A DNA stretch of 62,008 nt, taken from NCBI GenBank assembly GCA_963752745.1, contig CAVWAK010000045.1:1-62008 (forward strand), in the 5' to 3' direction. Under the pieces are notes generated by a model, which saw only the letters and a list, made by a program, of their open reading frames with translations, made no database searches and had not been told where the DNA came from. How positions within the stretch are numbered: the first letter of the stretch is position 1; the number at the start of each line of letters is the position of its first letter. Made by a program: the position numbers and the translations under genes. The DNA is from Thiogranum sp963752745. GTDB lineage: Bacteria; Pseudomonadota; Gammaproteobacteria; DSM-19610. Positions 53,894-61,510 of this stretch are shown piece after piece.

Positions 53894-53928
53894 TACACTT
53901 TCTCCGACTCATACTGCAGGTTAATTCA

Positions 53929-54603
53929 ATGCTGCTTGTCATACCCGGCGTGCTGGACAGCCAGATACTCTCACAGGTTCGCTCACTGCTCGACAACGGC
54001 CAGTTCATCGATGGCCGGCTGTCCGCGGGCAAAACCGCCAAGCGCGTCAAGCATAACGAAGAGCTGCAACCCGGCAGCCGCCAGATAGAACAGCTGAACA
54101 GCCTGGTGATGCGCGCCCTGGTGCAGCACCCGCTCTACCAGGCAGCGGCAATGCCCTATCGGGTTGCGTCACCCTACTACGCCCGTTACACCTCAGGCAT
54201 GTCCTACGGGGACCACGTCGATGACCCGGTCATGGGCCCGCCCGGTGGACAGTACCGGTCAGATATATCCACCACAGTATTTCTCAACGGACCGGACGAT
54301 TATGAAGGTGGCGAACTGGTCATCCGCACCAGTTACGGTGAACAGAGCCTGAAACCCGCCGCCGGCGATGCTGTAATCTACCCTTCGTCCAGCCTGCACC
54401 ACATCAACGAAATCGCGTCGGGTGAACGGCTGGTCGCCGTCACCTGGACACAGAGCATGCTGCGTGATCCCGACAAACGCGAACTGGCCTTCCAGCTCTA
54501 CCAGGCCAGGGAAAGCCTGTTACAGACTCAGCCCGATAGCGAAGTCGCCACCCAGGTGGATCATGCCTACGTCAACCTGATGCGCATGTGGTCTGAACTT
54601 TAA
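53929..54603 (+). CDS. PiuC/YbiX-type Fe(II)-dependent dioxygenase
   Basis: 224 residues, the usual length for PKHD-type hydroxylases. The metal motif is SYGDHVDDPVMG (His-x-Asp), with the distal His in SSLHHINEI. YRSDISTTVFLNGPDDYEGGELVI and VAVTWTQSML are the family strands. YbiX/PiuC genes often go with iron uptake, but no siderophore receptor is nearby. It lies before a strong palindrome and a bidirectional terminator. Confidence 0.87.
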   Translation: MLLVIPGVLDSQILSQVRSLLDNGQFIDGRLSAGKTAKRVKHNEELQPGSRQIEQLNSLVMRALVQHPLYQAAAMPYRVASPYYARYTSGMSYGDHVDDPVMGPPGGQYRSDISTTVFLNGPDDYEGGELVIRTSYGEQSLKPAAGDAVIYPSSSLHHINEIASGERLVAVTWTQSMLRDPDKRELAFQLYQARESLLQTQPDSEVATQVDHAYVNLMRMWSEL

Positions 54604-54650
54604 AAAAACTCGAAGCCCAGTGTGATACCCGTGTAACAGCGAATCCAAAA

Positions 54651-54730
54651 GCGGCTGGGGTGGGAAGCTGATTGGGGCGCCTGCGTCCGCAGGATGCCCG
54701 AAGCCGCAATTAGCTTCCCACCCCAGCCGC
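54651..54730. repeat. 80-bp near-perfect palindrome
   Basis: GCGGCTGGGGTGGGAAGCT at 54651-54669 is repeated exactly in inverted form at 54712-54730. Pairing extends five more bases with one G-T mismatch. The centre holds a second small dyad (CCTGCG...CGCAGG). It lies downstream of both convergent genes. It may be a mobile palindromic element of REP or MITE type, or a strong transcription block. Confidence 0.8.
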
Positions 54731-54758
54731 CTGCACCGAACCCACAACCTGCACCACA

Positions 54759-54797
54759 AAAAACGGGCCGAGTGTTTAACCACATCGGCCCGTTTTT
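54759..54797. terminator. Bidirectional intrinsic terminator
   Basis: AAAAACGGGCCGA and TCGGCCCGTTTTT form a 13-bp stem with A-run and T-run on either side. This suits termination of both the rightward dioxygenase gene and the leftward 67-residue gene group. Confidence 0.85.
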
Positions 54798-54814
54798 ATC
54801 TAAGCAGACTGAAC

Positions 54815-55018
54815 CTAGCGGTGTGAACCCTTTTCTTCGTGGGCCATGTCAACCAGTTTCATCGCCATTTCACCATATTCCTGGCGATAGTTGGCCAGCT
54901 CATGGCCTTCAGGCGCTGCAAAGTACTCTTCCTGCGAGACGCCGTTCTTCTGCTCGTAAGCAATGAACTTCTTCTGCATCTCGATCATTTTCTTGATCAT
55001 CTCTTGCTTTTCGCTCAT
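54815..55018 (-). CDS. Small helical protein beside the DsrC paralogue
   Basis: 67 residues from ATG 55018, with GGAG upstream; a longer frame from 55045 is less likely. It is strongly helical: EMIKKMIEMQKKFIAYEQKNG, then SQEEYFAAPEGHELANYRQEYGEMAMKLVDMAHEEKG. There is no signal peptide or Cys. It lies downstream of the Cys-less DsrC paralogue on the same strand and may be linked to sulfur metabolism by position only. The family was not recognised. Confidence 0.6.
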   Translation of the reverse strand: MSEKQEMIKKMIEMQKKFIAYEQKNGVSQEEYFAAPEGHELANYRQEYGEMAMKLVDMAHEEKGSHR

Positions 55019-55126
55019 GGTCTTCTCTCCAAAGCGTTCATTCAAAAGGCGTGCACCGCACGATGAATGCGGCAGACTATATTACGGGTTGCTAATTCGG
55101 GCTATATCCCCAATGGGCAGGGCAAA

Positions 55127-55164
55127 TACCCGCTGAACCCGCAAATGCGCGGGTTGTTCGGGTA
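55127..55164 (-). terminator. Hairpin directly after the DsrC-paralogue stop
   Basis: TACCCG...AACCCGC pairs with GCGGGTT...CGGGTA across a short loop, immediately downstream of the stop codon on the leftward strand. It lacks a strong T-run, so it may partly terminate transcription or protect the upstream mRNA. Confidence 0.5.
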
Positions 55165-55503
55165 CTAATAACCGCCCTTGCGGGTGCTCTGCGGCAGACC
55201 GGCAATCTTGCGGCCCTGCTTGCTGGGCATGCCCGGAAACATATTGTACATGTCCTTGCTGGTAGGCTTGGTGCCCCACTTTTTGGCCATGGCTTTCAGG
55301 ATCGTGCGTTCGTTGGGCTCAGCACCACCGTTGTTGTAGTGCTCGTCACGCAAGTAGTTGACAACATCCCAGTGCTGTTCAGTCATTGCCAGCTTATCCG
55401 CATCAGCAATCGCCTGACCTACTGCATCGGTCCAGTCTTCCATGTTCACCAGGTAGCCGTTTTCTGTGGTTTCGATGGATTTGCCGTCGACTTCAAGAGC
55501 CAT
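55165..55503 (-). CDS. DsrC/TusE-family protein without redox cysteines (RspA-like)
   Basis: 112 residues. It opens MALEVDGKSIETTENGYLVNMEDWTDAVG and contains TEQHWDVVNYLRDEHYNN, clearly a DsrC fold. The C-terminal arm reads GRKIAGLPQSTRKGGY, whereas canonical DsrC of this genome ends CKYAGLPKPTGCV. Both catalytic Cys (equivalents of 98 and 109) are absent; the protein contains no Cys at all. Such Cys-free DsrC homologues have been called RspA and are suspected to be regulators. Strong AGGAG upstream. It is probably transcribed with or near the Cas6-like group. Confidence 0.85.
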   Translation of the reverse strand: MALEVDGKSIETTENGYLVNMEDWTDAVGQAIADADKLAMTEQHWDVVNYLRDEHYNNGGAEPNERTILKAMAKKWGTKPTSKDMYNMFPGMPSKQGRKIAGLPQSTRKGGY

Positions 55504-55590
55504 AGTACTTCTCCTAATATATCAGTGTGTTAAAGGTAATTACTAAACCTGGTTATGAAGTTATCGCTCCAGGTTGAAAATAGAAACCTG

Positions 55591-56298
55591 TTATTTCTTG
55601 TCGGCTGTCATTTCATGTACCGCCTTGACGCCCTTGTGGGGCATAAACAGCCCACAGCCGATTTTCCGGTGTTGTCCGACACCCTGCTGCTGAAGAGTGA
55701 CCGCCTCGTCTAAATCCAGGTCCGCCAGCATAATGCTGCGCGCATACAGGTCACCGTCGGGGTGTTGCAGCGCGTGCGCCCGGCCACACAGTAACTTGCG
55801 CACCCTGACATCCAGCGCTTTCAGTTCTTCAACTGCGTAAGCCATGAACGCCGCTTCGTCATCGTTACTGACACCCTCCGGCACAACCACATAACGCGCA
55901 AACTGGGTGGGTAACGTGCTGAACAGTTTCACCTTCGCCTTGCCGACTTCCAGACTATGGCCATCAATATCCAGCTTTTCCCCGGTTAAGCCCATGGCAT
56001 CATCGATACGATGTTTCGGCACGCGCAAAGTCATTCGCGAACGCTTTGACAAGTGCAGTAACTCGTTGGTCGTATCTTCCGGGCGCATCCAGCCATTGCC
56101 CGATTCGGCACCGTGGATCAAGTGTATGCCGGCCTGCGGCTCGTCATTCATCCACGGTAGAGCTGCAAGTATTACGTTGGAAAACGCATAAGCGTGATCC
56201 AGCGGCAAACACTTGCAATTGATGTTGTAGACCAGGTCCACGACATCATCCGGAACCACGTATGGCGAGTTTTCGTCTTTATCTTCTTCCCAGAACAT
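55591..56298 (-). CDS. Cas6/Cmx6-like protein (type I-MYXAN family) without CRISPR
   Basis: 235 residues from ATG 56298, preferred because GAGAGG lies 7 nt upstream; earlier starts at 56304 and 56313 exist. Family features: PYVVPDDVVDLVYNINCKCLPLDHAYAFS, HLIHGAESGNGWMRPED, and the C-terminal Gly-rich RKIGCGLFMPHKGVKAV, which resembles the RNA-binding Gly-rich loop of Cas6. From memory this matches proteins labelled 'type I-MYXAN Cas6/Cmx6'. No CRISPR repeats or other cas genes are in the window. Its start overlaps the 64-residue gene, placing it in an operon with a TauD-type oxygenase next to dsr. Confidence 0.7.
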   Translation of the reverse strand: MFWEEDKDENSPYVVPDDVVDLVYNINCKCLPLDHAYAFSNVILAALPWMNDEPQAGIHLIHGAESGNGWMRPEDTTNELLHLSKRSRMTLRVPKHRIDDAMGLTGEKLDIDGHSLEVGKAKVKLFSTLPTQFARYVVVPEGVSNDDEAAFMAYAVEELKALDVRVRKLLCGRAHALQHPDGDLYARSIMLADLDLDEAVTLQQQGVGQHRKIGCGLFMPHKGVKAVHEMTADKK

Positions 56299-56309
56299 AG
56301 GCATACCTC

Positions 56310-56504
56310 TCAACGCTTGCCTGCGGCTGCAAATGCAGCCTCAAGACGATCTTCCCAGCTCTCGGGAGTATCTGGAAATGGTGGGCGCACATCCATCTGG
56401 AAAAATAATTCGCCGCCACGCGCTTTATCCTCAACCACGCCCAGCAGCTCATCAAAGCTCTGGAGATCATGGTGCTTCAGCAGTATTTCGCTCAGATATA
56501 GCAT
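56310..56504 (-). CDS. 64-residue acidic protein coupled to the Cas6-like gene
   Basis: Opens MLYLSEILLKHHDLQSFDEL, then VRPPFPDTPESWEDRLEAAF. It is soluble and helical, with no Cys. Its ATG lies 2 nt after the TauD-gene stop, and its own stop lies beside the Cas6-like start, so all three are tightly packed. No family was recognised with confidence; the tight coupling implies a common function with its neighbours. Confidence 0.65.
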   Translation of the reverse strand: MLYLSEILLKHHDLQSFDELLGVVEDKARGGELFFQMDVRPPFPDTPESWEDRLEAAFAAAGKR

Positions 56505-56506
56505 AG

Positions 56507-57439
56507 TTACTGTCCGTTGAGATTCGTGTTCGCGACCCGGTCAAAATAGCGTGCCCGGTAAAGTAGCCGACCCCGACCCCGATCGCTGTCATGGTTGAAT
56601 TCAGTCCGGCAATGCAGCGCATTGTTGCTGATGACACCCTGACCTGCTTCCAGCCGGTGCCGAAATATATAGGGCGAATCGGCCTGAAACAAGTTCAGCA
56701 GGTATTCCGCTGCAGCCTGTGTGGTTGGATCGTCCTTCCAGACTATGTTTCTCGCTCGCGCCGAATAGCGCATATGCAGGCTACCGTCCGTATCTACCGA
56801 GAATACCGGGCCACCCTGTTCGGGGCGTATCTCGCGACCATTCCGGATATTGGCCGGAACGATCATGGCATCCGTCTCCATCAGTGCACGGATATAGTCA
56901 GGATTCTCATCCCGAAGCTGTATATAAGCAATTTCATGATCCATGAAGGCGTTCTCGCCACCACTTTCAGCCGGTTGAACACAGTGGAGAATCACCCCGT
57001 GGATCTGCTCATCGGGGCGATTGTAGTAACCGTCGGTATGCCAGTTAAGGCGTTTGTTGGTATAGGGGATGTACTCACCCTCAACCCGCTTGTCCACCAC
57101 GCGCAGCGTGGTGATACCGTCTTCATCGGCACACAGGTTATTGTCCAGGCGCTCCAGACCGAGCTGGCGTCCGAGGCGACGTATCAGCTGCTTACTCTGG
57201 CTACCAGGATCTGCAAGTTGGTAAATAGCCACATTGGCACGTGCCAGTCGATCGACGATGGCACTGTGTTCCACCGCACTCACGCAGGCCGCGTCACCCA
57301 GCTCAAGCATCAACTCACCCACCCGCGTGGGTGCGGCACCGAGCTTACGATCTCGCCAGGCGCTGTACGCCGTATCGGTATCAAGATCGAACGGACTATC
57401 CGTTGCCCGTGACACTGGTATATGGGAGCTTGAAGACAT
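56507..57439 (-). CDS. TauD/TfdA-family Fe(II)/2-oxoglutarate dioxygenase
   Basis: 310 residues. The metal motif is NWHTDGYYN (His-x-Asp), with the distal His in NNALHCRTEF and the 2-oxoglutarate Arg in RGRLLYRARYF. GGENAFMDHEIAYIQL is also typical. TauD relatives oxygenate sulfonates or other small acids; the substrate here is unknown. It is the first gene of the leftward group divergent from dsrA, and shares its 443-bp promoter region with the dsr operon. Confidence 0.85.
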   Translation of the reverse strand: MSSSSHIPVSRATDSPFDLDTDTAYSAWRDRKLGAAPTRVGELMLELGDAACVSAVEHSAIVDRLARANVAIYQLADPGSQSKQLIRRLGRQLGLERLDNNLCADEDGITTLRVVDKRVEGEYIPYTNKRLNWHTDGYYNRPDEQIHGVILHCVQPAESGGENAFMDHEIAYIQLRDENPDYIRALMETDAMIVPANIRNGREIRPEQGGPVFSVDTDGSLHMRYSARARNIVWKDDPTTQAAAEYLLNLFQADSPYIFRHRLEAGQGVISNNALHCRTEFNHDSDRGRGRLLYRARYFDRVANTNLNGQ

Positions 57440-57637
57440 CCTGGCTACGCACCGCGTTAAAAACTTGAAGACCGAATTTTATCAGATTTAGACCAGGCAA
57501 TTTGACATAAACATAGGTTTTTTATGGGGATATCAGTATCACCAGATTATAAGTGTTTGATAATATTAATACATTCTTCGTAAATAGCAATTTACCCGAA
57601 GCAACCGTATAATCGCCCGCCGCGCATAGCCATGTTT

Positions 57638-57661
57638 TATCTATCCCCAAAGAGATAGATA
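57638..57661. promoter_or_regulatory. Candidate operator dyad 1
   Basis: TATCTATC and GATAGATA separated by 8 nt, an AT-rich perfect 8-bp dyad in the dsr leader, downstream of the possible promoter. It may bind a regulator or form a weak RNA hairpin. Confidence 0.45.
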
Positions 57662-57744
57662 TATAGTGGTAGAACACCCCAAGGGTAGGGTTCTCGGACC
57701 ACGCCCAGACTCCTAGACTGCTATCCGCCTATGAGGGGGTTGCA

Positions 57745-57771
57745 CGTATCGGTCACACTGGTTCCGATACG
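57745..57771. promoter_or_regulatory. Candidate operator dyad 2
   Basis: CGTATCGG and CCGATACG separated by 11 nt, a perfect 8-bp dyad about 110 nt before dsrA. The spacing is about 19 bp centre to centre, so both half-sites lie on roughly one face of the helix. Confidence 0.5.
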
Positions 57772-57882
57772 GGAACTTCGGCTCATATATAAGGAAGTAC
57801 CGAAAACTGATTTTTTGACGTCACGTAACGGCGGTTCTGATCGTACGCAGACCCGCCACAACAAACAGGAAGGAGAAGGCAC

Positions 57883-59139
57883 ATGGCTGACAAGCATTAC
57901 CCAACGCCTATGCTCGACGAATTGGAAAATGGCCCTTGGCCGAGTTTCATTTCCGGCATCAAGCGTCTGCGCGATGACCACCCCGATGAGCGTATCCGTA
58001 AAGTAACCAACTCCCTGCTCGGTCAGCTCGAGCACTCCTATGAAACTCGCAAGGGTTACTGGAAAGGCGGCACCGTTTCTGTATACGGTTACGGCGGCGG
58101 CATCATCCCGCGTTTCTCTGAAGTCGGCGACGCCTTCCCTGAATCCAGAGAATTCCATACCCTGCGCGTTCAGCCTACTCCGGCTAACTATTACACCACC
58201 GACATGATGCGCAAGCTGGCTGACAGCTGGGAAAAATGGGGCTCCGGCCTGCAGACCTTCCACGGTCAGACCGGTAACATCATGTTCATCGGTACCACCA
58301 CCGAAAACACTCAGCACTTCTTTGATGAAATCAACGAATTCGGCTGGGATCTCGGTGGCGCCGGTCCTTGCGTGCGTACTGCCATGTCCTGCGTCGGTGC
58401 TGCTCGTTGCGAAATGTCCTGCACCAACGAACACGCGGCTCACCGTCACCTGGTGAACAACTTCACCGACGACGTTCACCGCCCGGCTCTGCCCTACAAG
58501 TTCAAGTTCAAGGTTTCCGGTTGCCCGAACGACTGCCAGAACTCTATCGAACGTTCTGACTTCGCCGTCATTGGCACCTGGCGCGACGACATGAAGATCG
58601 ACCAGGAAGAAATCAAGGCCTACGTTGCCAAGAAGGGTCGTCAGTACATCATTGACAACGTCACCACGCGTTGCCCAACCCAGGCGCTGACCCTGAACGA
58701 CGACGACACACTGACCGTTGATAACCACAATTGCGTACGCTGCATGCACTGCCTGAACGTTATGCCCAAGGCTCTGCACCCCGGCGACGACCGGGGCGTC
58801 ACCATCCTTATCGGTGGCAAGCGCACCCTGAAAATCGGTGACCTGATGGGTACCGTGGTGGTTCCGTTCAAGAAGCTGGATACCGAAGAAGATTACGAGT
58901 CCCTGACCGAGATGGCTGAAGAAATCATCGATTTCTGGGCAGAGAACGGTCTGGAACACGAGCGCTGCGGTGAAATGATCGAGCGTATCGGCCTGGTTAA
59001 CTTCCTTGAAGGTATCGACGTCGACGTTGACCCGAACATGGTCAGCAGCCCGCGTCAGTCATCCTATGTCCGTATGGACGGCTGGGACGAAGAAGCCGAG
59101 AAGTGGTTCGAGCGTCAGTCTGAAAAGGCCAGCGCGTAA
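57883..59139 (+). CDS. dsrA: Reverse dissimilatory sulfite reductase alpha subunit DsrA
   Basis: 418 residues, the usual length. The siroheme/4Fe-4S cluster motif is SCVGAARCEMSC with SGCPNDCQNS (Cys-x5-Cys ... Cys-x3-Cys). A ferredoxin domain follows, with RCPTQALTL and NCVRCMHCLNVMP. Typical openings are HYPTPMLDELENGPWPSFISGIKRL and KGGTVSVYGYGGGIIPRFSE. With DsrB it forms a cytoplasmic alpha2beta2 enzyme, here in the oxidative direction because dsrEFH follow. A GC-rich hairpin separates it from dsrB. Codon use looks biased as in highly expressed genes. Confidence 0.96.
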   Translation: MADKHYPTPMLDELENGPWPSFISGIKRLRDDHPDERIRKVTNSLLGQLEHSYETRKGYWKGGTVSVYGYGGGIIPRFSEVGDAFPESREFHTLRVQPTPANYYTTDMMRKLADSWEKWGSGLQTFHGQTGNIMFIGTTTENTQHFFDEINEFGWDLGGAGPCVRTAMSCVGAARCEMSCTNEHAAHRHLVNNFTDDVHRPALPYKFKFKVSGCPNDCQNSIERSDFAVIGTWRDDMKIDQEEIKAYVAKKGRQYIIDNVTTRCPTQALTLNDDDTLTVDNHNCVRCMHCLNVMPKALHPGDDRGVTILIGGKRTLKIGDLMGTVVVPFKKLDTEEDYESLTEMAEEIIDFWAENGLEHERCGEMIERIGLVNFLEGIDVDVDPNMVSSPRQSSYVRMDGWDEEAEKWFERQSEKASA

Positions 59140-59178
59140 GTCACCTCGACTTAATCACCCGGTACTACACATTGGTTT

Positions 59179-59202
59179 CGGGGCGGGATAACGCCCGCCC
59201 CG
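59179..59202 (+). repeat. GC-rich hairpin between dsrA and dsrB
   Basis: CGGGGCGGG-ATAACG-CCCGCCCCG, a 9-bp perfect stem about 40 nt after the dsrA stop and 40 nt before dsrB. There is no T-run, so it is probably an mRNA processing or stability element rather than a terminator. Confidence 0.75.
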
Positions 59203-59241
59203 GCCCAACGTTAGACAGAACTCAATTTTTGGGAGAGTAAC

Positions 59242-60318
59242 ATGTCAATGGCAGATATGAGGGAGCCGATCGAATCAGGCTGCCCCGACGGTTTCCAGTA
59301 CATGCATCCTGCGATGCGCAAGAATTTCGGTCAGTGGAAATACCACGATGACCCACAACCCGGCGTTCTGCGTCACGTTGCCTACAGCGGCGACGTAGTC
59401 TACACAATCAAGGCCGGCACCCAGCGTATCCTTGATGTGTTTACCCTGCGCACCCTGTGCGACATCGGTGACAAATTTGCAGATGGCTACATTCGTTTCA
59501 CCATCCGCTCCAACATCGAATATATCGTCACTGACGAAGCCCAGGTTCAGCCGCTGATCAGCGCCTTGACCGACGCAGGTTTCGTTGTCGGCGGCACCAA
59601 GAACTCGGTGGCTTCACTGTCTCACACCCAGGGCTGGTTGCACTGCGATATCCCGGGCACCGACGCCTCCGGTGTTGTGAAATCGATGATGGACGAACTG
59701 ATCGACGAATTCACCGCCTGGAACATGCCGAACCGCGTGCATATCACCACTTCATGCTGCCAGATCAACTGTGGTGGCCAGGGCGATATCGCTATCAATG
59801 TTCAGCACACCAAGCCGCCGAAGATCGACCATAACCTGGTCTCAAACGTCTGCGAGCGTCCTTCGGTTGTTGCCCGCTGCCCGGTTGCAGCTATTCGTCC
59901 TGCCATGGTTAACGGCAAGCCTTCGCTTGAAGTCGACGAGAAGAAATGCATCTGTTGTGGCGCGTGCTTCCCGCCTTGCCCGCCAATGCAGATCAACGAT
60001 GCCGAGCACAGCAAGCTGGCCGTATGGATTGGCGGCAATCACTCCAACGCCCGCGGCAAGCCTACCTTCCAGAAGCTGGTTGCTTCCGGTATCCCGAACA
60101 ATCCGCCACGCTGGCCTGAAGCTACTGCCATCGTTAAGCGCATCCTGAAAGAATACAAGGCTGGCGCGAAGGATTGGGAACGCATCAACGAATGGGTTGA
60201 GCGTATCGGCTGGCCACGATTCTTCGAGGTTACCGGTCTGCCGTTCACCAAGTACCACGTGGACAACTGGCGTGGCGCTCGTGCGAGCCTGAACGCATCT
60301 ACCCACATCCGTTTCTGA
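59242..60318 (+). CDS. dsrB: Reverse dissimilatory sulfite reductase beta subunit DsrB
   Basis: 358 residues. Motifs are TSCCQINCGGQGDIAINVQHT, CPVAAIRP and the ferredoxin KKCICCGACFPPCPPMQIND. The start GCPDGFQYMHPAMRKNFGQWKYHDDPQPG is typical. It is structurally paired with DsrA; in the heterodimer the DsrA site is catalytic. It precedes dsrE by 15 nt in the operon. No DsrD gene is seen, consistent with an oxidative system. Confidence 0.96.
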   Translation: MSMADMREPIESGCPDGFQYMHPAMRKNFGQWKYHDDPQPGVLRHVAYSGDVVYTIKAGTQRILDVFTLRTLCDIGDKFADGYIRFTIRSNIEYIVTDEAQVQPLISALTDAGFVVGGTKNSVASLSHTQGWLHCDIPGTDASGVVKSMMDELIDEFTAWNMPNRVHITTSCCQINCGGQGDIAINVQHTKPPKIDHNLVSNVCERPSVVARCPVAAIRPAMVNGKPSLEVDEKKCICCGACFPPCPPMQINDAEHSKLAVWIGGNHSNARGKPTFQKLVASGIPNNPPRWPEATAIVKRILKEYKAGAKDWERINEWVERIGWPRFFEVTGLPFTKYHVDNWRGARASLNASTHIRF

Positions 60319-60333
60319 GCTGGGAGAAGCTGA

Positions 60334-60726
60334 ATGAAGTTATCCGTACTGGTTAACGAAGGCCCATATCAGCATCAGTCTGCTGACAGTGCGATCCAGT
60401 TCACCAAAGCTGCACTGGAAAAAGGACACGATGTTATGCGCGTGTTCTTCTACCACGACGGTGTTAACAACGGCACACGTTATGCGGTTCCACCGCAGGA
60501 CGACCGTAACATCGCCCAGCAGTGGACCGATCTGGCCGCGAAATACGACCTGGACCTGGTTATTTGTATCGCTGCGGCCCAGCGCCGCGGCATCCTTGAC
60601 GAAAATGAAGCCAAACGGCAGGGAAAAGACGGTCATAACATGGCCGACGGTTTCCGCATCTCTGGTCTTGGCCAGTTGATCGAGGCCGGCATCCAGTCTG
60701 ACCGCATGGTCATTTTCGGCGACTAA
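60334..60726 (+). CDS. dsrE: Sulfurtransferase subunit DsrE
   Basis: 130 residues. The active-site Cys of DsrE is Cys 78 in LDLVICIAAAQRRG. QHQSADSAIQFTKAALEKGHDVMRVFFYHDG matches DsrE/TusD. In the DsrEFH hexamer it passes sulfur to DsrC. It is placed between dsrB and dsrF with short spacing. It is limited to sulfur oxidisers and shows that the Dsr pathway here is oxidative. Confidence 0.95.
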   Translation: MKLSVLVNEGPYQHQSADSAIQFTKAALEKGHDVMRVFFYHDGVNNGTRYAVPPQDDRNIAQQWTDLAAKYDLDLVICIAAAQRRGILDENEAKRQGKDGHNMADGFRISGLGQLIEAGIQSDRMVIFGD

Positions 60727-60742
60727 TTGAGGATATAGAGTT

Positions 60743-61138
60743 ATGGCAGAACCATGGGAAGACGACGAACTTGAGGGCCCGATCCGCAAGTTCATGTATG
60801 TCAATCGTCGCGCCCCCTACGGCACTATCTATGCCCTGGAGTCGCTGGAAGTTGTGCTGATCGCCGCCGCCTTCGAACAGGATGTCACGCTTGTGTTCAT
60901 GGATGACGGCGTCTATCAGATCAAGAAGGAACAGAACACCGAAGCAATCGGCGTAAAGAACTTCTCTCCGACCTACCGTGCCCTCGAAGGTTACGATGTC
61001 GAGAAGCTGTATGTGGAACGGGAATCGCTGGAATCGCGAGGCCTGACTACAGACGATCTGATTGTCCCTGTGCAGGTTATTGACAAGGACCAGCTCGCCG
61101 AACTGATGGAAGAGCAGGAAGTCATCCTGAGCTTCTGA
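60743..61138 (+). CDS. dsrF: Sulfurtransferase subunit DsrF
   Basis: 131 residues, DsrE/TusC-type fold: FMYVNRRAPYGTIYALESLEVVLIAAAF and VTLVFMDDGVYQIKKEQNT. It has no Cys, and is probably structural within DsrEFH. It lies 16 nt after dsrE, with its own ribosome binding site, and 16 nt before dsrH. Confidence 0.94.
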   Translation: MAEPWEDDELEGPIRKFMYVNRRAPYGTIYALESLEVVLIAAAFEQDVTLVFMDDGVYQIKKEQNTEAIGVKNFSPTYRALEGYDVEKLYVERESLESRGLTTDDLIVPVQVIDKDQLAELMEEQEVILSF

Positions 61139-61154
61139 TACGGAGAGAATTACT

Positions 61155-61463
61155 ATGCCAATGCTACACACGGTAAACAAATCGCCTTTTGAGCGCCGCA
61201 CACTGGACACTGCGCTGCGTCATGCAGTCAAGGGTGCCGCCATCCTGTTGATCGAAGACGGCGTCTATGCCGCATTCGACAACACAGTGGTCGCTGACAA
61301 GGTCAAGGCCTCGCTAAAAGATCACAAGATCTATGTGCTGGGTCCGGACGTCACCGCTCGCGGTATGTCTGAACATCATATAATCGACGGCCTCGAGGTT
61401 GTTGACTACAACGGATTCGTGGACCTTGTCACTGAATATGACAAGGTGCAGTCCTGGTTATAA
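61155..61463 (+). CDS. dsrH: Sulfurtransferase subunit DsrH
   Basis: 102 residues. It starts LHTVNKSPFERRTLDTALRHAVKG and ends in VDYNGFVDLVTEYDKVQSWL, typical of DsrH/TusB. Many DsrH proteins carry a Cys near residue 20; here that place is Ala and the protein has no Cys at all. It completes the DsrEFH hexamer. 47 nt separate it from dsrC. Confidence 0.93.
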   Translation: MPMLHTVNKSPFERRTLDTALRHAVKGAAILLIEDGVYAAFDNTVVADKVKASLKDHKIYVLGPDVTARGMSEHHIIDGLEVVDYNGFVDLVTEYDKVQSWL

Positions 61464-61510
61464 AACCGCAACTGATTTGCAGTTAGACGCTGCAAACAAG
61501 GAGAGCAAAC

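Larger units (their letters stand above)
57440..57882. promoter_or_regulatory. Divergent dsr/TauD intergenic region with two perfect dyads
   Basis: 443 bp separating the TauD-type gene from dsrA. A plausible rightward promoter is TTGATA (57557-57562), 18 bp, TAAATA (57581-57586); a lone TATAAT lies at 57608-57613. TATCTATC-N8-GATAGATA (57638-57661) and CGTATCGG-N11-CCGATACG (57745-57771) are perfect 8-bp dyads, candidate operators. The leader is long for a bacterial gene. A GGAAGGAG ribosome binding site precedes dsrA. Confidence 0.55.

Noticed and set aside
57721..58959. 412-codon minus-strand open frame across dsrA
   Set aside because: It mirrors the strongly biased codons of dsrA, has no recognisable domain and would overlap a certain gene entirely.
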